NCBI GenBank assembly: GCA_025451875.1
Contig: JANWJQ010000056.1
Coordinates: forward strand, 1 to 39,830
DNA: 39,830 nucleotides
Source: Rhizomicrobium sp.
Lineage (GTDB): Bacteria > Pseudomonadota > Alphaproteobacteria > Micropepsales > Micropepsaceae
Reading direction: 5' to 3'
Within the stretch, counting starts at the first letter, position 1, and each line of letters begins with the position of its first letter. The notes under the pieces were generated by a model that ran no database searches, was not told where the DNA came from, and saw only the letters and a list, made by a program, of their open reading frames with translations. Shown one piece after another: positions 15,500 through 25,349 of this stretch. Position numbers and translations under genes: made by a program.

Positions 15500-17599
15500 C
15501 TAATGAATATGTTTGAAGCGCACTTCTGACGCATCGCTGCGGCCGCTCGCGTCCACCACCACGATGCGCGCAAAACCTTCGCCGGGCGGCGCGACCATGA
15601 CGGGCTGGAAACGATCGAAGCTACCGATGAGTTGGCCGTTGACCAGCCAGGTGAGCGGCCCCGCGCCGCCATCGGCCTTGAGCTGTATGTCCTTCTCCTT
15701 CGCGTCGGCGGTCGGGAGCGGAACCGTCGCGCCGTTGGGCGGGAAGCTGATCGTGGGCGGCGGCACATTGGTGGGCACCGGCACCGCTGCCTGCTGGATT
15801 TCGCGCGTGAAGATGCGAAGGCCCGGCGGCAAAGCCTCGGTTGACGTCGCGAGAATGGCGCCGGTGGGCGGCGCGGGATCGGGCCGCGTGTCCTTCGGGA
15901 GAAGTCCGAAGGTCTTGAGCAGGATCGGCCCTGCGGCCTCGCGCCCCACGCTGCCGACGCGCGGCGCGCCATCCGCGCGCCCGACCCACACCGCGACGGT
16001 GTAATCGTTGGAGAAACCCGCCGACCACGCATCGCGGAAGCCGTAGGACGTACCGGTCTTGAACGCGATGGTGCGCTGCTTGGAGAGGCCCTGCCCCATC
16101 GCCCAGCCTTCTGGCAGCGCGACGCCCGCAAGTATCTCGCGCAGGTAATAGGCGGCGACCGGACCGAACAAGCGATGGCTTGCGCCATCCGGTGCGTCTT
16201 TCAGAAAGCGCAGCGGCTTGGCGACACCCGCATCCGCGATGCCCGTATAGAGCATCACCATGTCGGCAAGAGAAATGCCCAGGCCGCCGAGCGCGACAGG
16301 CAAACTCGGAACATCCTTCGTCGGAAAAGCCAGATGCGCGCCGGCGGTTTGTAACGCCAAGGTGAAGCGCAACGGGCCGACCCGATCCAGCACCATCACG
16401 GCCGGAACATTGAGCGACATGCGCAACGCATCACGCGCCGTCACCGCGCCCTGGAAACCGCCGGAGAAATCATGCGGCGCGTAGTCGCCGAACGTCGTCG
16501 CCTGATCCTCCATCATGGTGGAGGGATGCAGGATGAGATCATCGAACGCCAAACCGTAGATGAAAGGCTTCAACGCCGAACCCGGCGAGCGCGAACGGCG
16601 CGCTAGATCGATCTGGCCGTTCTTGCCCCAATAATCCGTGCCGCCGACATAGGCGAGGACATCGCGCGTCCGGTTGTCGACCACGACGATGGCGAGCGCG
16701 GCGTGATCATCGAAATAAGCCTGCTCCTGCACCGCGAGGCGCTCGATGGATTGCTGCAGATTCGCGTCGATATTGGTTCCGATGCGCGCGGTTTTGCCGG
16801 ACTTCATCAGGTGATAGGCCAGATGCGGCGCGATCATCGGCATGGCAAGGCGGATCGACGGCACGCCTTCATGCTCGGCAACATTCACATCACTTTGTGT
16901 GAGGACACCTTCGACCACCATGCGGTCGAGAACCTTCTTGCGGCCCGCGATGGCGGCGAGTCCGTGGCGGTCCGGCCGCAGGCGCGCGGGGCTCTGCGGC
17001 AACGCCACCAGCACCGCGCTTTCGGACAGATCGAGCGCTTCCGGCTCCTTGTTGAAATAGGCGAGCGATGCCGCGCGCACGCCTTCGAGATTGCCGCCGA
17101 AGGGCGCCAGCGTGAGATAGATGGAAAGGATCTCATCCTTCGAATAGCGCTCTTCCAGTTGCACCGCGCGCACCATCTGGAACGCTTTGGTGATCAACCC
17201 GCGCGGACGAGGCGGCTCCAGCAGCCGCGCGGCCTGCATGGAAAGCGTGGACGCGCCGGAAACGATGCGGCCCGAACCCAGATATTGCACGGCGGCGCGG
17301 ATCACCGCCGTGGGATCGACGCCGAAATGTTCGTCGAAATGTTTGTCTTCATACGCCTTGAGGATCTTGAGATAGCGCAGATTCACGTCGCGCACATTCG
17401 TCTTCAGCCGCCAATAACCGTCTTTCGACAGGAACGGTCGCAGCAAGGTGCCGTCGCGCGCCACCACTTCCGGCGAGAGTGTGTTGTAACGCGTCATCTC
17501 GGGCGGATTGGCGCGATCGGCGGCGAGCGCGGCGCAGAGGCATCCTGCCAGTGCAAACGCACCGACGATCAGCCTCTTACGCCACACATCCGAGAACAT
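15500..17599 (-). CDS. pbpC: Penicillin-binding protein 1C (bifunctional class A PBP)
   Basis: A 699-residue protein: one N-terminal membrane anchor (residues 10-27), then a GT51 glycosyltransferase with EDKHFDEHFGVD (84-95) and GASTLSMQ (115-122), then a transpeptidase with SxxK at 341-344 (SALK), SLN (395-397) and KTGT (514-517), and a C-terminal BiPBP_C-type beta domain with PTISFPPNGATVPL. The order and size match PBP1C, which polymerises glycan strands and may crosslink them in the periplasm. The start ATG at 17599 lies nine bases after the alpha-2-macroglobulin stop, so the two are one operon, the standard bacterial arrangement thought to couple cell-wall repair to protease trapping. 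Confidence 0.95.
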   Translation of the reverse strand: MFSDVWRKRLIVGAFALAGCLCAALAADRANPPEMTRYNTLSPEVVARDGTLLRPFLSKDGYWRLKTNVRDVNLRYLKILKAYEDKHFDEHFGVDPTAVIRAAVQYLGSGRIVSGASTLSMQAARLLEPPRPRGLITKAFQMVRAVQLEERYSKDEILSIYLTLAPFGGNLEGVRAASLAYFNKEPEALDLSESAVLVALPQSPARLRPDRHGLAAIAGRKKVLDRMVVEGVLTQSDVNVAEHEGVPSIRLAMPMIAPHLAYHLMKSGKTARIGTNIDANLQQSIERLAVQEQAYFDDHAALAIVVVDNRTRDVLAYVGGTDYWGKNGQIDLARRSRSPGSALKPFIYGLAFDDLILHPSTMMEDQATTFGDYAPHDFSGGFQGAVTARDALRMSLNVPAVMVLDRVGPLRFTLALQTAGAHLAFPTKDVPSLPVALGGLGISLADMVMLYTGIADAGVAKPLRFLKDAPDGASHRLFGPVAAYYLREILAGVALPEGWAMGQGLSKQRTIAFKTGTSYGFRDAWSAGFSNDYTVAVWVGRADGAPRVGSVGREAAGPILLKTFGLLPKDTRPDPAPPTGAILATSTEALPPGLRIFTREIQQAAVPVPTNVPPPTISFPPNGATVPLPTADAKEKDIQLKADGGAGPLTWLVNGQLIGSFDRFQPVMVAPPGEGFARIVVVDASGRSDASEVRFKHIH

Positions 17600-17608
17600 G
17601 AGGGCCGA

Positions 17609-20600
17609 CTATTTCTCCGCGCCGACGGTGACCGTGCCCATGCTGGTGCGGGCATGGACCTGCGGCGAATACATATCCTCCACCACAGCAGCCGGCATGG
17701 CGAAGCTGCCTTGCGTCACAGCGCGCGCGATATAGGCGATGTGATAGCTCGGCGGAGGCGGCGGCGGCTTCTTGGTATCCGGCTTATCCTGATATTGCGA
17801 GCCGATGGTGAAGGCGGCGACGAAACGGTCGTCGCGCGCATCCGCCATCGTCACGTCGCTCAAGGTGCTGAGCCACGGATAGGCTTTGCCCGCATCGCCG
17901 GAGATGGGCATTTCGATTTCCAGGCCCGCCGGTAGCAGATCGATCGCCCCCATCTGGCGGTAGTAATTGTTCTGCATCTGGCCATCGATGGCGACGATCA
18001 CGCGGTCGTTCTGCTTGAGCGCGGAAAGATCGGCGGGCTGGCCCGACATCGTCCACACCGTCTTGCGGATCGTGAGGCCGCTGGCTTCTTCCGGCAGCGG
18101 GAGAGATGGCGTGCCCTGCACCGATACGGTCCGCCACACGCCCCCATCGCCACGGTTGAGGATCGCGATGCCCCTCTGCAACTGCTGCAGGGACGGCGCA
18201 ATGCGGACCGCGCCCGCACGCGGCGTCTGCGGCTGGCCGTTGATCACGATGTTGAGCGGCATGCGCTGTTTCGACAGCTCATAGGCCGCGCGCAGCATCC
18301 ACGCCTTCTCCTGCGTGGTGGTGGCGTTGAGGCGCATGTTCACATCATCCACCCGCTTCATCAGCGCCGGAACGATATCGGTGTCGCCGCCTTCGACCGC
18401 GAGCGCCGTCGTGCCGGCCAGATCGCGCACCAGCGAGCCGTAATCATCCGTCGAATAGGTGAGCGGATCGGCAGCCATGATGAGATTGCGCGCGCGGTTG
18501 AAGGCGTAGTTCGCGCGTGAGCGGTCGCCCGCCTGCGCGGCGGCAGCCCCGGTGAGTGCGGCGGCGATGGCGTTGTTCCATTCGGCGCCACGCGTGTCGC
18601 TGAAGTAGCGCAGGTCGGACAGATTCACCTGCCCCATCTTCGACAGCACGTAGAAGGCATAGGCACGCACGGCATCGTCGTTGGAATCCGACGTGGCGGT
18701 TTGCTTCAGCCAGTTCGCGCCGCGTTTCAGCGACTCGTTGGGAACGACATAGCCTTTGGGTTTCGCCTGATTGAGGAAATCCAGCGCGAAGACGCTGATC
18801 CATGGATCGGCATCGCTCCCCGGGCCCCACATGCCGAAATTGCCGGCATAGTTCTGCATATCGAGGACGGTGTTCACCGCCTCCTGGATGCGGTCGTGCA
18901 GCGCCTGATCCTTCGGCAATCCCGCGAGGCCCGCCAGATCGTTGAAATAGAGCAGCGGCATGGCGCGGCTCGTCGTCTGCTCGATGCAGCCATACGGATA
19001 TTTGTCGAGCCAGCGCAGCAGGCCCGGCACGTCGTTATAGCCACGGCTGGAGGAGATGTTGATCGAGGTGACCAGCGTGCTCGGCACCACATCGGCGACA
19101 AGCTGCTGGTTCGCGACGAAGGTCTGCCCCGGCTTCTGGAACTTGATGTCATCGCGCGCCAGATCGAGTTGGGGCGCGCGCACCTGGATCGGCCATGAAC
19201 GCTGCACCTTGAAGCCGCCGGGACCGGTGACTTTCAGCGTGATGCTGGCGATGCCCAGGCCACGCCCATCCAGCTCCACCGGCACAAGGATGCGCTGTCC
19301 GCGCTTGAGCGTGCGCGTGATGACCGTCTGCCCGCCCGCCGGAACGCCGACCGGGCCGGAGGTTGTCACCGTCGCAGTGTAATTGCCGTTCGGGCCTTCG
19401 ACATTGTTCATGTTCAGCGCGGCTTGGCTTTTGTCGCCGGGGGCAAGGAAGCGCGGCAGCACGATGTCGGCCACGATGGGATCGCGCACCGTGAGCGGAC
19501 GATCCGCATGGCCGAGCTTGTCCTTCGTCCACGCCACCGCCATCAGGCGCAATTCGCCGTTGAAGTCCGGCACATCAATCGGAATTTGCGTGATGCCGCC
19601 CGCGCCCACTTTCACAAGGCCGGAGAACAGCGCGACGGTTTTCGTCGGCACAACGGCGAGCGGACGCCCACCGAAGCTGTCGCCGCCCTCGCGCAACGAT
19701 CCGACAGGGCCTTTCTCGGCATGGATCAGGCGCCCGTAATCGTCATGCATGCCGACGCCGAGTTTGCGCTTGCCGAAATAATAGGTGACGGGATCGGGCG
19801 ATTTGTAATCGGTGAGTTGCAGGATGCCTTCATCCACCGCCGCGAGCGTGAGATAGGCCTCCTCGCCTTCCGCCGCGCCCTTGATGGTGACGGGAAGATT
19901 GATGTGTTGGCGCGGCAACATCTTCTGCGGCCCGCCGATCGTTGTGGTCAGCGTGCGATCGGAATTGTCCACGCCCAGCCATGCCACGCCGATGGAGCGC
20001 ACCGGCTCGCGGCCCGTGGAGTCATTCAGCGCGCGGTAATCGGTGACGAGCACATAAGCGCCCGCGCCCCAATCCGCCGACACCGGAATGTCGATGCTGG
20101 TGCCGCCCGCCGGCGCGTTGATGAGCTTGGAGGAAAACACCTTGTCGCCCGCGACAACGACAAGCGCCTGCCCATTCGCATCCGGCTTTATGGACACATG
20201 TGCCGTCATGCCCGCCTTGTAAGCCGGCTTGTCGGCGGCGACGGGGATGCGGTCGGGACGGTCCCCGTTCGCGCTGGCGGACCAGCCGGAATAAAAGCGA
20301 TAGGAACTCGCCGCCCCGGATTTCGGATCGGTGATGGTGAGACGATAGCTGCCATAGGGCATCTGCTGCGCGAGCTTAGCGGCTTTCGCAGCATCAATGG
20401 CGAGTGAGCCGGACGACACAAGACGGTCGCGCGTGACCGACTGGTACTTCCACTCGCCGCCTGTCTGATACCATTGATAGGTCGTGTTCTCTTTGACCCA
20501 TGTGTAGGTGAGGCCCGAGAGCGCGATGCGCTTGCCGTTTGCATCCACCGCGATGGCTTCGAATCCTGCCCGCGCATTCTCCGCGACGGAGCCGCCGTCG

Positions 20601-22507
20601 AAATCCGGCAGGATGCCGATGGCGACGTCGTGCGTGCGCACGGGTATCTCCACCGACTTGTCGGTGGTGCGCCCACCCGGCTCGTGAATCGAGATCGTGA
20701 TCGCGGCTTTCAACGGCAAGGTCGTCTCCGCAATGTCGCCGATGGAGCCGGTCGCGGTGGTCACGCCCTGCGCATCCGTATCGGGCACGGAGACATCCAC
20801 ATTCACGTCGGCGAAGGAATCGTCCACGCGGCCAAACTGGTATTTGGAGAAGGCGGGGAACGGATCGCTGTCGGTGGTGAGCTTGGCCGTGCCTTCGCCG
20901 GAAAGACCGGATGCGGGCGCGCCATAGAGGAAGCGGCTTTCCGCTTTCACATGGAAGTCTTCATTTGCGCGCAGCACTTTCTCTTGCGCGGTCAGCGTCA
21001 CCTTTAAACGTTGCGGCACGAAATCGGCGACATCGAACTGCACGCGGCCCACGGCGGCGCCTTTGGGATCGATGAAGGCCGCGATCTGCCAGCGGCCATG
21101 CGGCGAGGTATTGCGCAGCGCCACGTTCCACACCGCGGTGCCGGCGGCGAGCGACTGGCCGGGCACGGTGGTGCGGGCGAACTCCATGCCGTCGGGACGC
21201 GAGGCGACCAAGGTGAGCGGCGCGACGACAGCGGCGCCGACGCGGTCGCGCAGCATTGCGGTCGCGTGGATGGTTTCGCCCGGGCGATAGACACCGCGCT
21301 CGGTATACAAATAAGCGTCGATCGGACCGGGCGTGTCGCGGCCGCCGACGCCGCGATCGGTCAGGTCGAAAGACGGACGGCGCAGATCGAGGAAGCTGAA
21401 ATCGCTGTTCGCGCCATAGGCCATCACGACGACGGGCTCGTCGCCGCCCTTGCCGTTGAACAGACCCGCATCGAAATCGGCGCGGCCCTGTCCGTTTGTC
21501 GAAACGGTCGAGAGCACATTGTTGTTGCGTGCCACCAGCGTGAGCTTCACGCCCGTGAGCGGCTTCGCCGTCGCATAAGAGCGCGCGAAGACCGCCATCC
21601 CGTTCGCGCCCTGGAATGTGGTGATCGAGATGTCGGAATCGATCACCCATTGGCTGGCCATCTGGCTGGAATCGTATTCGCCGTCATCCGTTGCTTTGAC
21701 CTTCGCAGCATCCTGCGCCACGAGGACATAGGCACCTGGCGGCTTGCCCTTCAGGATGTCGCGGATGGGGATCAGCGTGACGACGCTGTCGTTCTTGACG
21801 TTCGCCACATCCATCGTGCCCTTCCACACAACGGAGCCCTGGCTGTTTTCCAGCTGGGTCTCGTCATAGGAATAGAGCGTGGTCTGATCGACCGTGCCGC
21901 TTTCGATCTGCGAGAGCAGCCGGTCGCCGACGCGGATGATCTTCAGGCTCAGCTTGTCGATATTGATGGTGGTGACCGGTACGCCATCGGCATTGTCGCG
22001 CGGCAGCACGATGCCGCCGGAAAACCGCACCAGCGCCGGCTTGTCGCGCAACTCGACCGGAACGGTCTCTTCCTCGAACAGCTTGTCGCCCGCCTTGTCC
22101 GGCAGGCCCTTCTTCAGCGTGACGGTGTAGGCGGCGTTGAAGCTGAGACCGGCGATGCACAGCCGCGCATCGAGCGGGCGCACGACGATGCGCGCGGCGG
22201 GATCGACCGTCAGGTAATCCTCGTAATGGGTGCGGCCGGAGACATCGAGCGCGCGTGTGAAGACGAGGCAGGCCTGTGGCTGCGCCCTTGAGGTGTCGAT
22301 CTCGAGTCGGTGGAAAGCGAATTCGGGCGCGGCGGCCATCTCTTCGGGCGTCTGGGTGCCGGTGACGGCGGAAACGCCGTTGGCGATGCGGCCGAAGAAG
22401 CCGGTGTCCGGCTCGCTGTGCTTGCCGCCGAGGATGAAGAAAAGGCCCAATACAAGAACAACGACGCCGGCTATGGCCGCGCCGATGATATGATTCCGAT
22501 TGAACAT
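17609..22507 (-). CDS. Bacterial alpha-2-macroglobulin (YfhM-like), thioester type
   Basis: A 1632-residue envelope protein, the usual size for the family. It carries macroglobulin-like beta domains, a segment typical of the family (VYRPGETIHATAMLRDR), and an alpha-helical toroid region with the thioester motif CIEQ at about residue 1174 (YPYGCIEQTTSRAMP). The family traps proteases by a bait region and covalent thioester, probably guarding the periplasm after wall damage together with PBP1C. E. coli YfhM is a lipoprotein; here no lipobox Cys is visible. Instead residues 7-27 (IIGAAIAGVVVLVLGLFFILG) form a signal-anchor, implying inner-membrane attachment. pbpC follows nine bases downstream. 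Confidence 0.94.
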   Translation of the reverse strand: MFNRNHIIGAAIAGVVVLVLGLFFILGGKHSEPDTGFFGRIANGVSAVTGTQTPEEMAAAPEFAFHRLEIDTSRAQPQACLVFTRALDVSGRTHYEDYLTVDPAARIVVRPLDARLCIAGLSFNAAYTVTLKKGLPDKAGDKLFEEETVPVELRDKPALVRFSGGIVLPRDNADGVPVTTINIDKLSLKIIRVGDRLLSQIESGTVDQTTLYSYDETQLENSQGSVVWKGTMDVANVKNDSVVTLIPIRDILKGKPPGAYVLVAQDAAKVKATDDGEYDSSQMASQWVIDSDISITTFQGANGMAVFARSYATAKPLTGVKLTLVARNNNVLSTVSTNGQGRADFDAGLFNGKGGDEPVVVMAYGANSDFSFLDLRRPSFDLTDRGVGGRDTPGPIDAYLYTERGVYRPGETIHATAMLRDRVGAAVVAPLTLVASRPDGMEFARTTVPGQSLAAGTAVWNVALRNTSPHGRWQIAAFIDPKGAAVGRVQFDVADFVPQRLKVTLTAQEKVLRANEDFHVKAESRFLYGAPASGLSGEGTAKLTTDSDPFPAFSKYQFGRVDDSFADVNVDVSVPDTDAQGVTTATGSIGDIAETTLPLKAAITISIHEPGGRTTDKSVEIPVRTHDVAIGILPDFDGGSVAENARAGFEAIAVDANGKRIALSGLTYTWVKENTTYQWYQTGGEWKYQSVTRDRLVSSGSLAIDAAKAAKLAQQMPYGSYRLTITDPKSGAASSYRFYSGWSASANGDRPDRIPVAADKPAYKAGMTAHVSIKPDANGQALVVVAGDKVFSSKLINAPAGGTSIDIPVSADWGAGAYVLVTDYRALNDSTGREPVRSIGVAWLGVDNSDRTLTTTIGGPQKMLPRQHINLPVTIKGAAEGEEAYLTLAAVDEGILQLTDYKSPDPVTYYFGKRKLGVGMHDDYGRLIHAEKGPVGSLREGGDSFGGRPLAVVPTKTVALFSGLVKVGAGGITQIPIDVPDFNGELRLMAVAWTKDKLGHADRPLTVRDPIVADIVLPRFLAPGDKSQAALNMNNVEGPNGNYTATVTTSGPVGVPAGGQTVITRTLKRGQRILVPVELDGRGLGIASITLKVTGPGGFKVQRSWPIQVRAPQLDLARDDIKFQKPGQTFVANQQLVADVVPSTLVTSINISSSRGYNDVPGLLRWLDKYPYGCIEQTTSRAMPLLYFNDLAGLAGLPKDQALHDRIQEAVNTVLDMQNYAGNFGMWGPGSDADPWISVFALDFLNQAKPKGYVVPNESLKRGANWLKQTATSDSNDDAVRAYAFYVLSKMGQVNLSDLRYFSDTRGAEWNNAIAAALTGAAAAQAGDRSRANYAFNRARNLIMAADPLTYSTDDYGSLVRDLAGTTALAVEGGDTDIVPALMKRVDDVNMRLNATTTQEKAWMLRAAYELSKQRMPLNIVINGQPQTPRAGAVRIAPSLQQLQRGIAILNRGDGGVWRTVSVQGTPSLPLPEEASGLTIRKTVWTMSGQPADLSALKQNDRVIVAIDGQMQNNYYRQMGAIDLLPAGLEIEMPISGDAGKAYPWLSTLSDVTMADARDDRFVAAFTIGSQYQDKPDTKKPPPPPPSYHIAYIARAVTQGSFAMPAAVVEDMYSPQVHARTSMGTVTVGAEK

Positions 22508-22642
22508 GATCGCCCCCGAGCCACCGCGTTCTGCGGCGTCTCAAAACCTATCGCCGGCGAGTGATTCCGGCAATTCGGGACGATCACAGAAGATGTTGGC
22601 GGAGCTGTGTCGGAGTTGGGGAAAAGCCGCGTCGGATGCGAA

Positions 22643-23233
22643 TTATTCGGCGGGCGCGGCGAAAGTACCCGCCGCGACCTTCGCCTTGATGTTGCGATGG
22701 ATGATGGCGCGCATCGTCAGGTACTGGATCAAAAACAGCGCCAGCGGCCCGAATGTGGGCACGGTCGCGTTGAACTTCGCCCATGTCTGCAAGCCGTAGC
22801 GCTGGGAAATGACAAGGTTGGCAGCCGCCATCGCGAAATACAGCGCCGCCCAGATATAGCCCCAGGCCATCAGAAAGCTTTCGCCGGCGTTCTCCTTCAC
22901 GATGGGCGGCATGTAGCGAAGCTGCCATCCGCGTTTGAGCATGACCATGGCGATCGCGAACCCGGCGATGCTCGGCTTGATCATCACGAACCGCGGATCT
23001 TTGGTCAGCAACGTCGCCGTTCCCAAAACGATCACCAACACCAGGCTGGCATATTGCATCAGCTCGATGTTATGGCGGCGCGATTTCAACCAGATGAACT
23101 GCACGACGCCGGTGACGATGCCCGAGCCGGTCGCGATGACGATGTCGTTCGTGACTTCATAAATCGCGATGAAGATGATCGTGGACAGAAAGTCGCCGAC
23201 CAGCGGCCGGAACGCACGCAACAGATTCATCAT
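22643..23233 (-). CDS. YciB/IspZ-family (intracellular septation protein A-like) membrane protein
   Basis: A 196-residue protein with about five membrane helices and the IspZ/YciB layout: a charged N-terminus with RPLVGDFLSTIIFI, a loop KDPRFVMIKPSI that matches the family's D-x-x-F-x-K-x-KP motif, and a final region GLQTWAKFNATVPTFGPLALF. YciB proteins influence envelope integrity and cell division; the mechanism is unsettled. It follows the carotenoid oxygenase by 18 bases and probably shares its transcript. The match is recognisable but divergent, so this may be a paralog rather than the housekeeping copy. The ATG at 23233 is adjacent to a second ATG at 23230. Confidence 0.75.
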   Translation of the reverse strand: MMNLLRAFRPLVGDFLSTIIFIAIYEVTNDIVIATGSGIVTGVVQFIWLKSRRHNIELMQYASLVLVIVLGTATLLTKDPRFVMIKPSIAGFAIAMVMLKRGWQLRYMPPIVKENAGESFLMAWGYIWAALYFAMAAANLVISQRYGLQTWAKFNATVPTFGPLALFLIQYLTMRAIIHRNIKAKVAAGTFAAPAE

Positions 23234-23251
23234 TGTGGAATTTCCGTTCGA

Positions 23252-24649
23252 TCAGGCTGGGCGCCAGTTGCCGTGGAAGCCGAAGGGCATGCGGCGCGGC
23301 AGCGCCGCCTCGCCGACCGGCCCCTTTGCGACGTCCTGAGCATCGAAGACCGCGAACCCGCTCTTGTCGGTGGAAGGGTGATAGACGGTCGTGACCAACC
23401 ATCCATCGCCTTCTGCGGCACTGGCGGAGCGCGGAACAAAGATCGGCTCACCCGGCATCACATCCTTGAAGGTGTAGACGGTCTTTTTCCCCGCCCCAAA
23501 ATCCATATGGGCGATGGAGTCGAATTTTACATCGGTGCCATAGCGGGAATTGGCGGCGAAATAGCCGTGGCGATATGCAAGGCCCGCATGGCGCTCGTCG
23601 AGGCGCGGGAATTCGCCGGGCAGGTCGTCGATATATTCGCGCTTTATCACGTTGCTGTTATCCGCCAGATCAAACGTCCAGCGCGCCAGCCGCGCACCCG
23701 ATTGCTTGCCGGGCGTGCCGTCCGCGCTGGGGAATAGCGGCGCCACATCGTATTGCATGACGTCAACGTAAATCTTGTCCCCGTCTTCCCACATGTTCAT
23801 CGGGTGGAAGACATAGCAGGCGTCCGTGGTGAACCAGCGGATGGACTTCACGTCGCCATCGCGGCGCATCACGCCGACATGGCTGCCCTTCTCCGGCTCC
23901 CACGCAAAAGCAGGCTTGCCGTTCATCGCGCGATTGAGATCGCCTGTCAGCGGCAGCACGGGGAACAGCACATGATTCCGCGTGACGAAGAAGTCATGGA
24001 CCATGCTGCAGAACGGCGCTTCGAACATGTCGAGCCGCGTGACGTTGCCGGCCTTGTCGGCAACGCCATAGGCGAGCTTGTTCGAGAAGAAGCCAGGACC
24101 GGCGGAATAGCCGAAATAGACCATCTCACCGGTTTCGGGATCCATCTTGGGATGGGCGGTGAAGCGCAGCGCTTCATGCGCGTAGTCGCGATAACCGCGC
24201 GACTCCAATGTGACGGGATCCAGTTCGAAAGGATTGTGGCCCTCTTCCAGCGCGAGCAGCCGATTGCCGTGCCACACAATGTTGGTGTTGCCGACACCAC
24301 CATCCTTGCCGACCACGGAGGGATCGGAGGTCATCGGATTGCCAAAGGTGCCGAACAGGGAACGCCCGGCCGCTTTCTCCATCAAATACTTGTTCGTGTG
24401 CACATAGCGGTTCAGGTACGAAACCTCACCATCCGCGATGTGGAAACCATGGATCATGCCGTCGCCCGCGAACCAGTGATGGTTCGGATCGCGCGGCTCG
24501 AATTGGGGGTTGGGACCGTTGCGGTAATAGCTGCCGCGCAAGGCTTTGGGGATTTCGCCGGTGATGGACAGTTTTGGGAAATCGTCTTCGCTGCGGACCG
24601 GCGCGAAATTGCCCGTGAGATACGGATTCAATCGGACAGGCACGTTCAT
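23252..24649 (-). CDS. Carotenoid cleavage oxygenase (RPE65/lignostilbene dioxygenase family)
   Basis: A 465-residue non-heme iron dioxygenase. The four iron-binding His of the beta-propeller are visible: His166 (TAHPKMDP), His218 (SMVHDFF), His282 (VFHPMN) and His459 at the C-terminus (FGFHGNW). The N-terminal RGSYYRNGPNP and HWFAGDGMIHGF are family signatures. Members split a double bond of carotenoids, apocarotenoids or stilbenes with O2; the substrate here is unknown and no carotenoid synthesis gene is in the window. The ATG at 24649 has a strong GGGAGG upstream, so the longer frame from 24667 is less likely. It diverges from a TetR gene over a palindromic operator. Confidence 0.93.
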   Translation of the reverse strand: MNVPVRLNPYLTGNFAPVRSEDDFPKLSITGEIPKALRGSYYRNGPNPQFEPRDPNHHWFAGDGMIHGFHIADGEVSYLNRYVHTNKYLMEKAAGRSLFGTFGNPMTSDPSVVGKDGGVGNTNIVWHGNRLLALEEGHNPFELDPVTLESRGYRDYAHEALRFTAHPKMDPETGEMVYFGYSAGPGFFSNKLAYGVADKAGNVTRLDMFEAPFCSMVHDFFVTRNHVLFPVLPLTGDLNRAMNGKPAFAWEPEKGSHVGVMRRDGDVKSIRWFTTDACYVFHPMNMWEDGDKIYVDVMQYDVAPLFPSADGTPGKQSGARLARWTFDLADNSNVIKREYIDDLPGEFPRLDERHAGLAYRHGYFAANSRYGTDVKFDSIAHMDFGAGKKTVYTFKDVMPGEPIFVPRSASAAEGDGWLVTTVYHPSTDKSGFAVFDAQDVAKGPVGEAALPRRMPFGFHGNWRPA

Positions 24650-24677
24650 GTTGAACCTCCCAAACATCTCATTTTCA

Positions 24678-24692
24678 ATTTACTTCGTAAAT
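24678..24692. promoter_or_regulatory. Palindromic TetR-type operator in the divergent promoter
   Basis: ATTTAC-ttc-GTAAAT is a perfect 6-bp inverted repeat with a 3-base spacer, midway between the carotenoid oxygenase start (24649) and the TetR start (24741). The size and symmetry fit TetR-family sites, so repression of both directions is the natural inference. Confidence 0.65.
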
Positions 24693-24740
24693 CTATAAGA
24701 TCAGTGGTAGGTGGCTTCAACCCCGGAACTGGAATTTTTC

Positions 24741-25349
24741 ATGCCCCGCACATTATCGACCGCCGAAGTCGCGGATTTCCGCGAAAAGCTTTGCGATGTG
24801 GCCGCCCGCATTTTCGCGGAGCGCGGGCAAGAAGGCTTCACGATGCGGGAGCTCGCGGGAGAACTCGGCGTCAGCCCCATGACGCCGTACCGCTATTTCT
24901 ACGACAAGGATGAGATCCTTGCCGCTGTTCGCGCACGCATCTTCCTGCAGTTTGCGGTTACGCTGGAGCAAGCTTACGGCGCTCCAGGTGATGCCGGTGA
25001 GCGCGGACAAGCAGCAGGCGAAGCTTACGTTCGCTTCGCGCTCGAGAATCCGGCGTCCTACAAACTCATGTTCGACATGAGTCAGCCCGAGGACGAAAAA
25101 TATCCCGAACTCGCGCAGGCGGCCGCACGTGCGCGCAAGACCATGACGCGCCACATTCCTGCGATGATCGAAGCGGGCATGCTGCAAGGCGATCCCGAAG
25201 TCATCGGCCATGTGTTCTGGGTGATCCTGCATGGCGTGGTGACGCTGCAGCTCGCCGGCAAGCTCGGGCCGGAATGCGACATGCGCAAGATTCTGGACGC
25301 GGCGTTCGGCGCCGTCACCAAGGGCCTGCACCCAAGCACGAAATGCTAG
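24741..25349 (+). CDS. TetR-family transcriptional regulator
   Basis: A 202-residue regulator. The N-terminal helix-turn-helix is clear: AARIFAERGQEGFTMRELAGELGVSPMTPYRYFYDKDEILAAV, ending in the usual YRYFxDKDEL-type helix. The C-terminal ligand domain is divergent (RFALENPASYKLMFDMSQP resembles TetR_C groups such as WHG-type). I use the ATG at 24741, which gives a standard-length arm before the first helix; a GTG at 24711 would add ten residues. It diverges from the carotenoid oxygenase gene, which is its likely target together with the yciB-like gene. The stop overlaps that of the converging gene at CTAG. Confidence 0.9.
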   Translation: MPRTLSTAEVADFREKLCDVAARIFAERGQEGFTMRELAGELGVSPMTPYRYFYDKDEILAAVRARIFLQFAVTLEQAYGAPGDAGERGQAAGEAYVRFALENPASYKLMFDMSQPEDEKYPELAQAAARARKTMTRHIPAMIEAGMLQGDPEVIGHVFWVILHGVVTLQLAGKLGPECDMRKILDAAFGAVTKGLHPSTKC

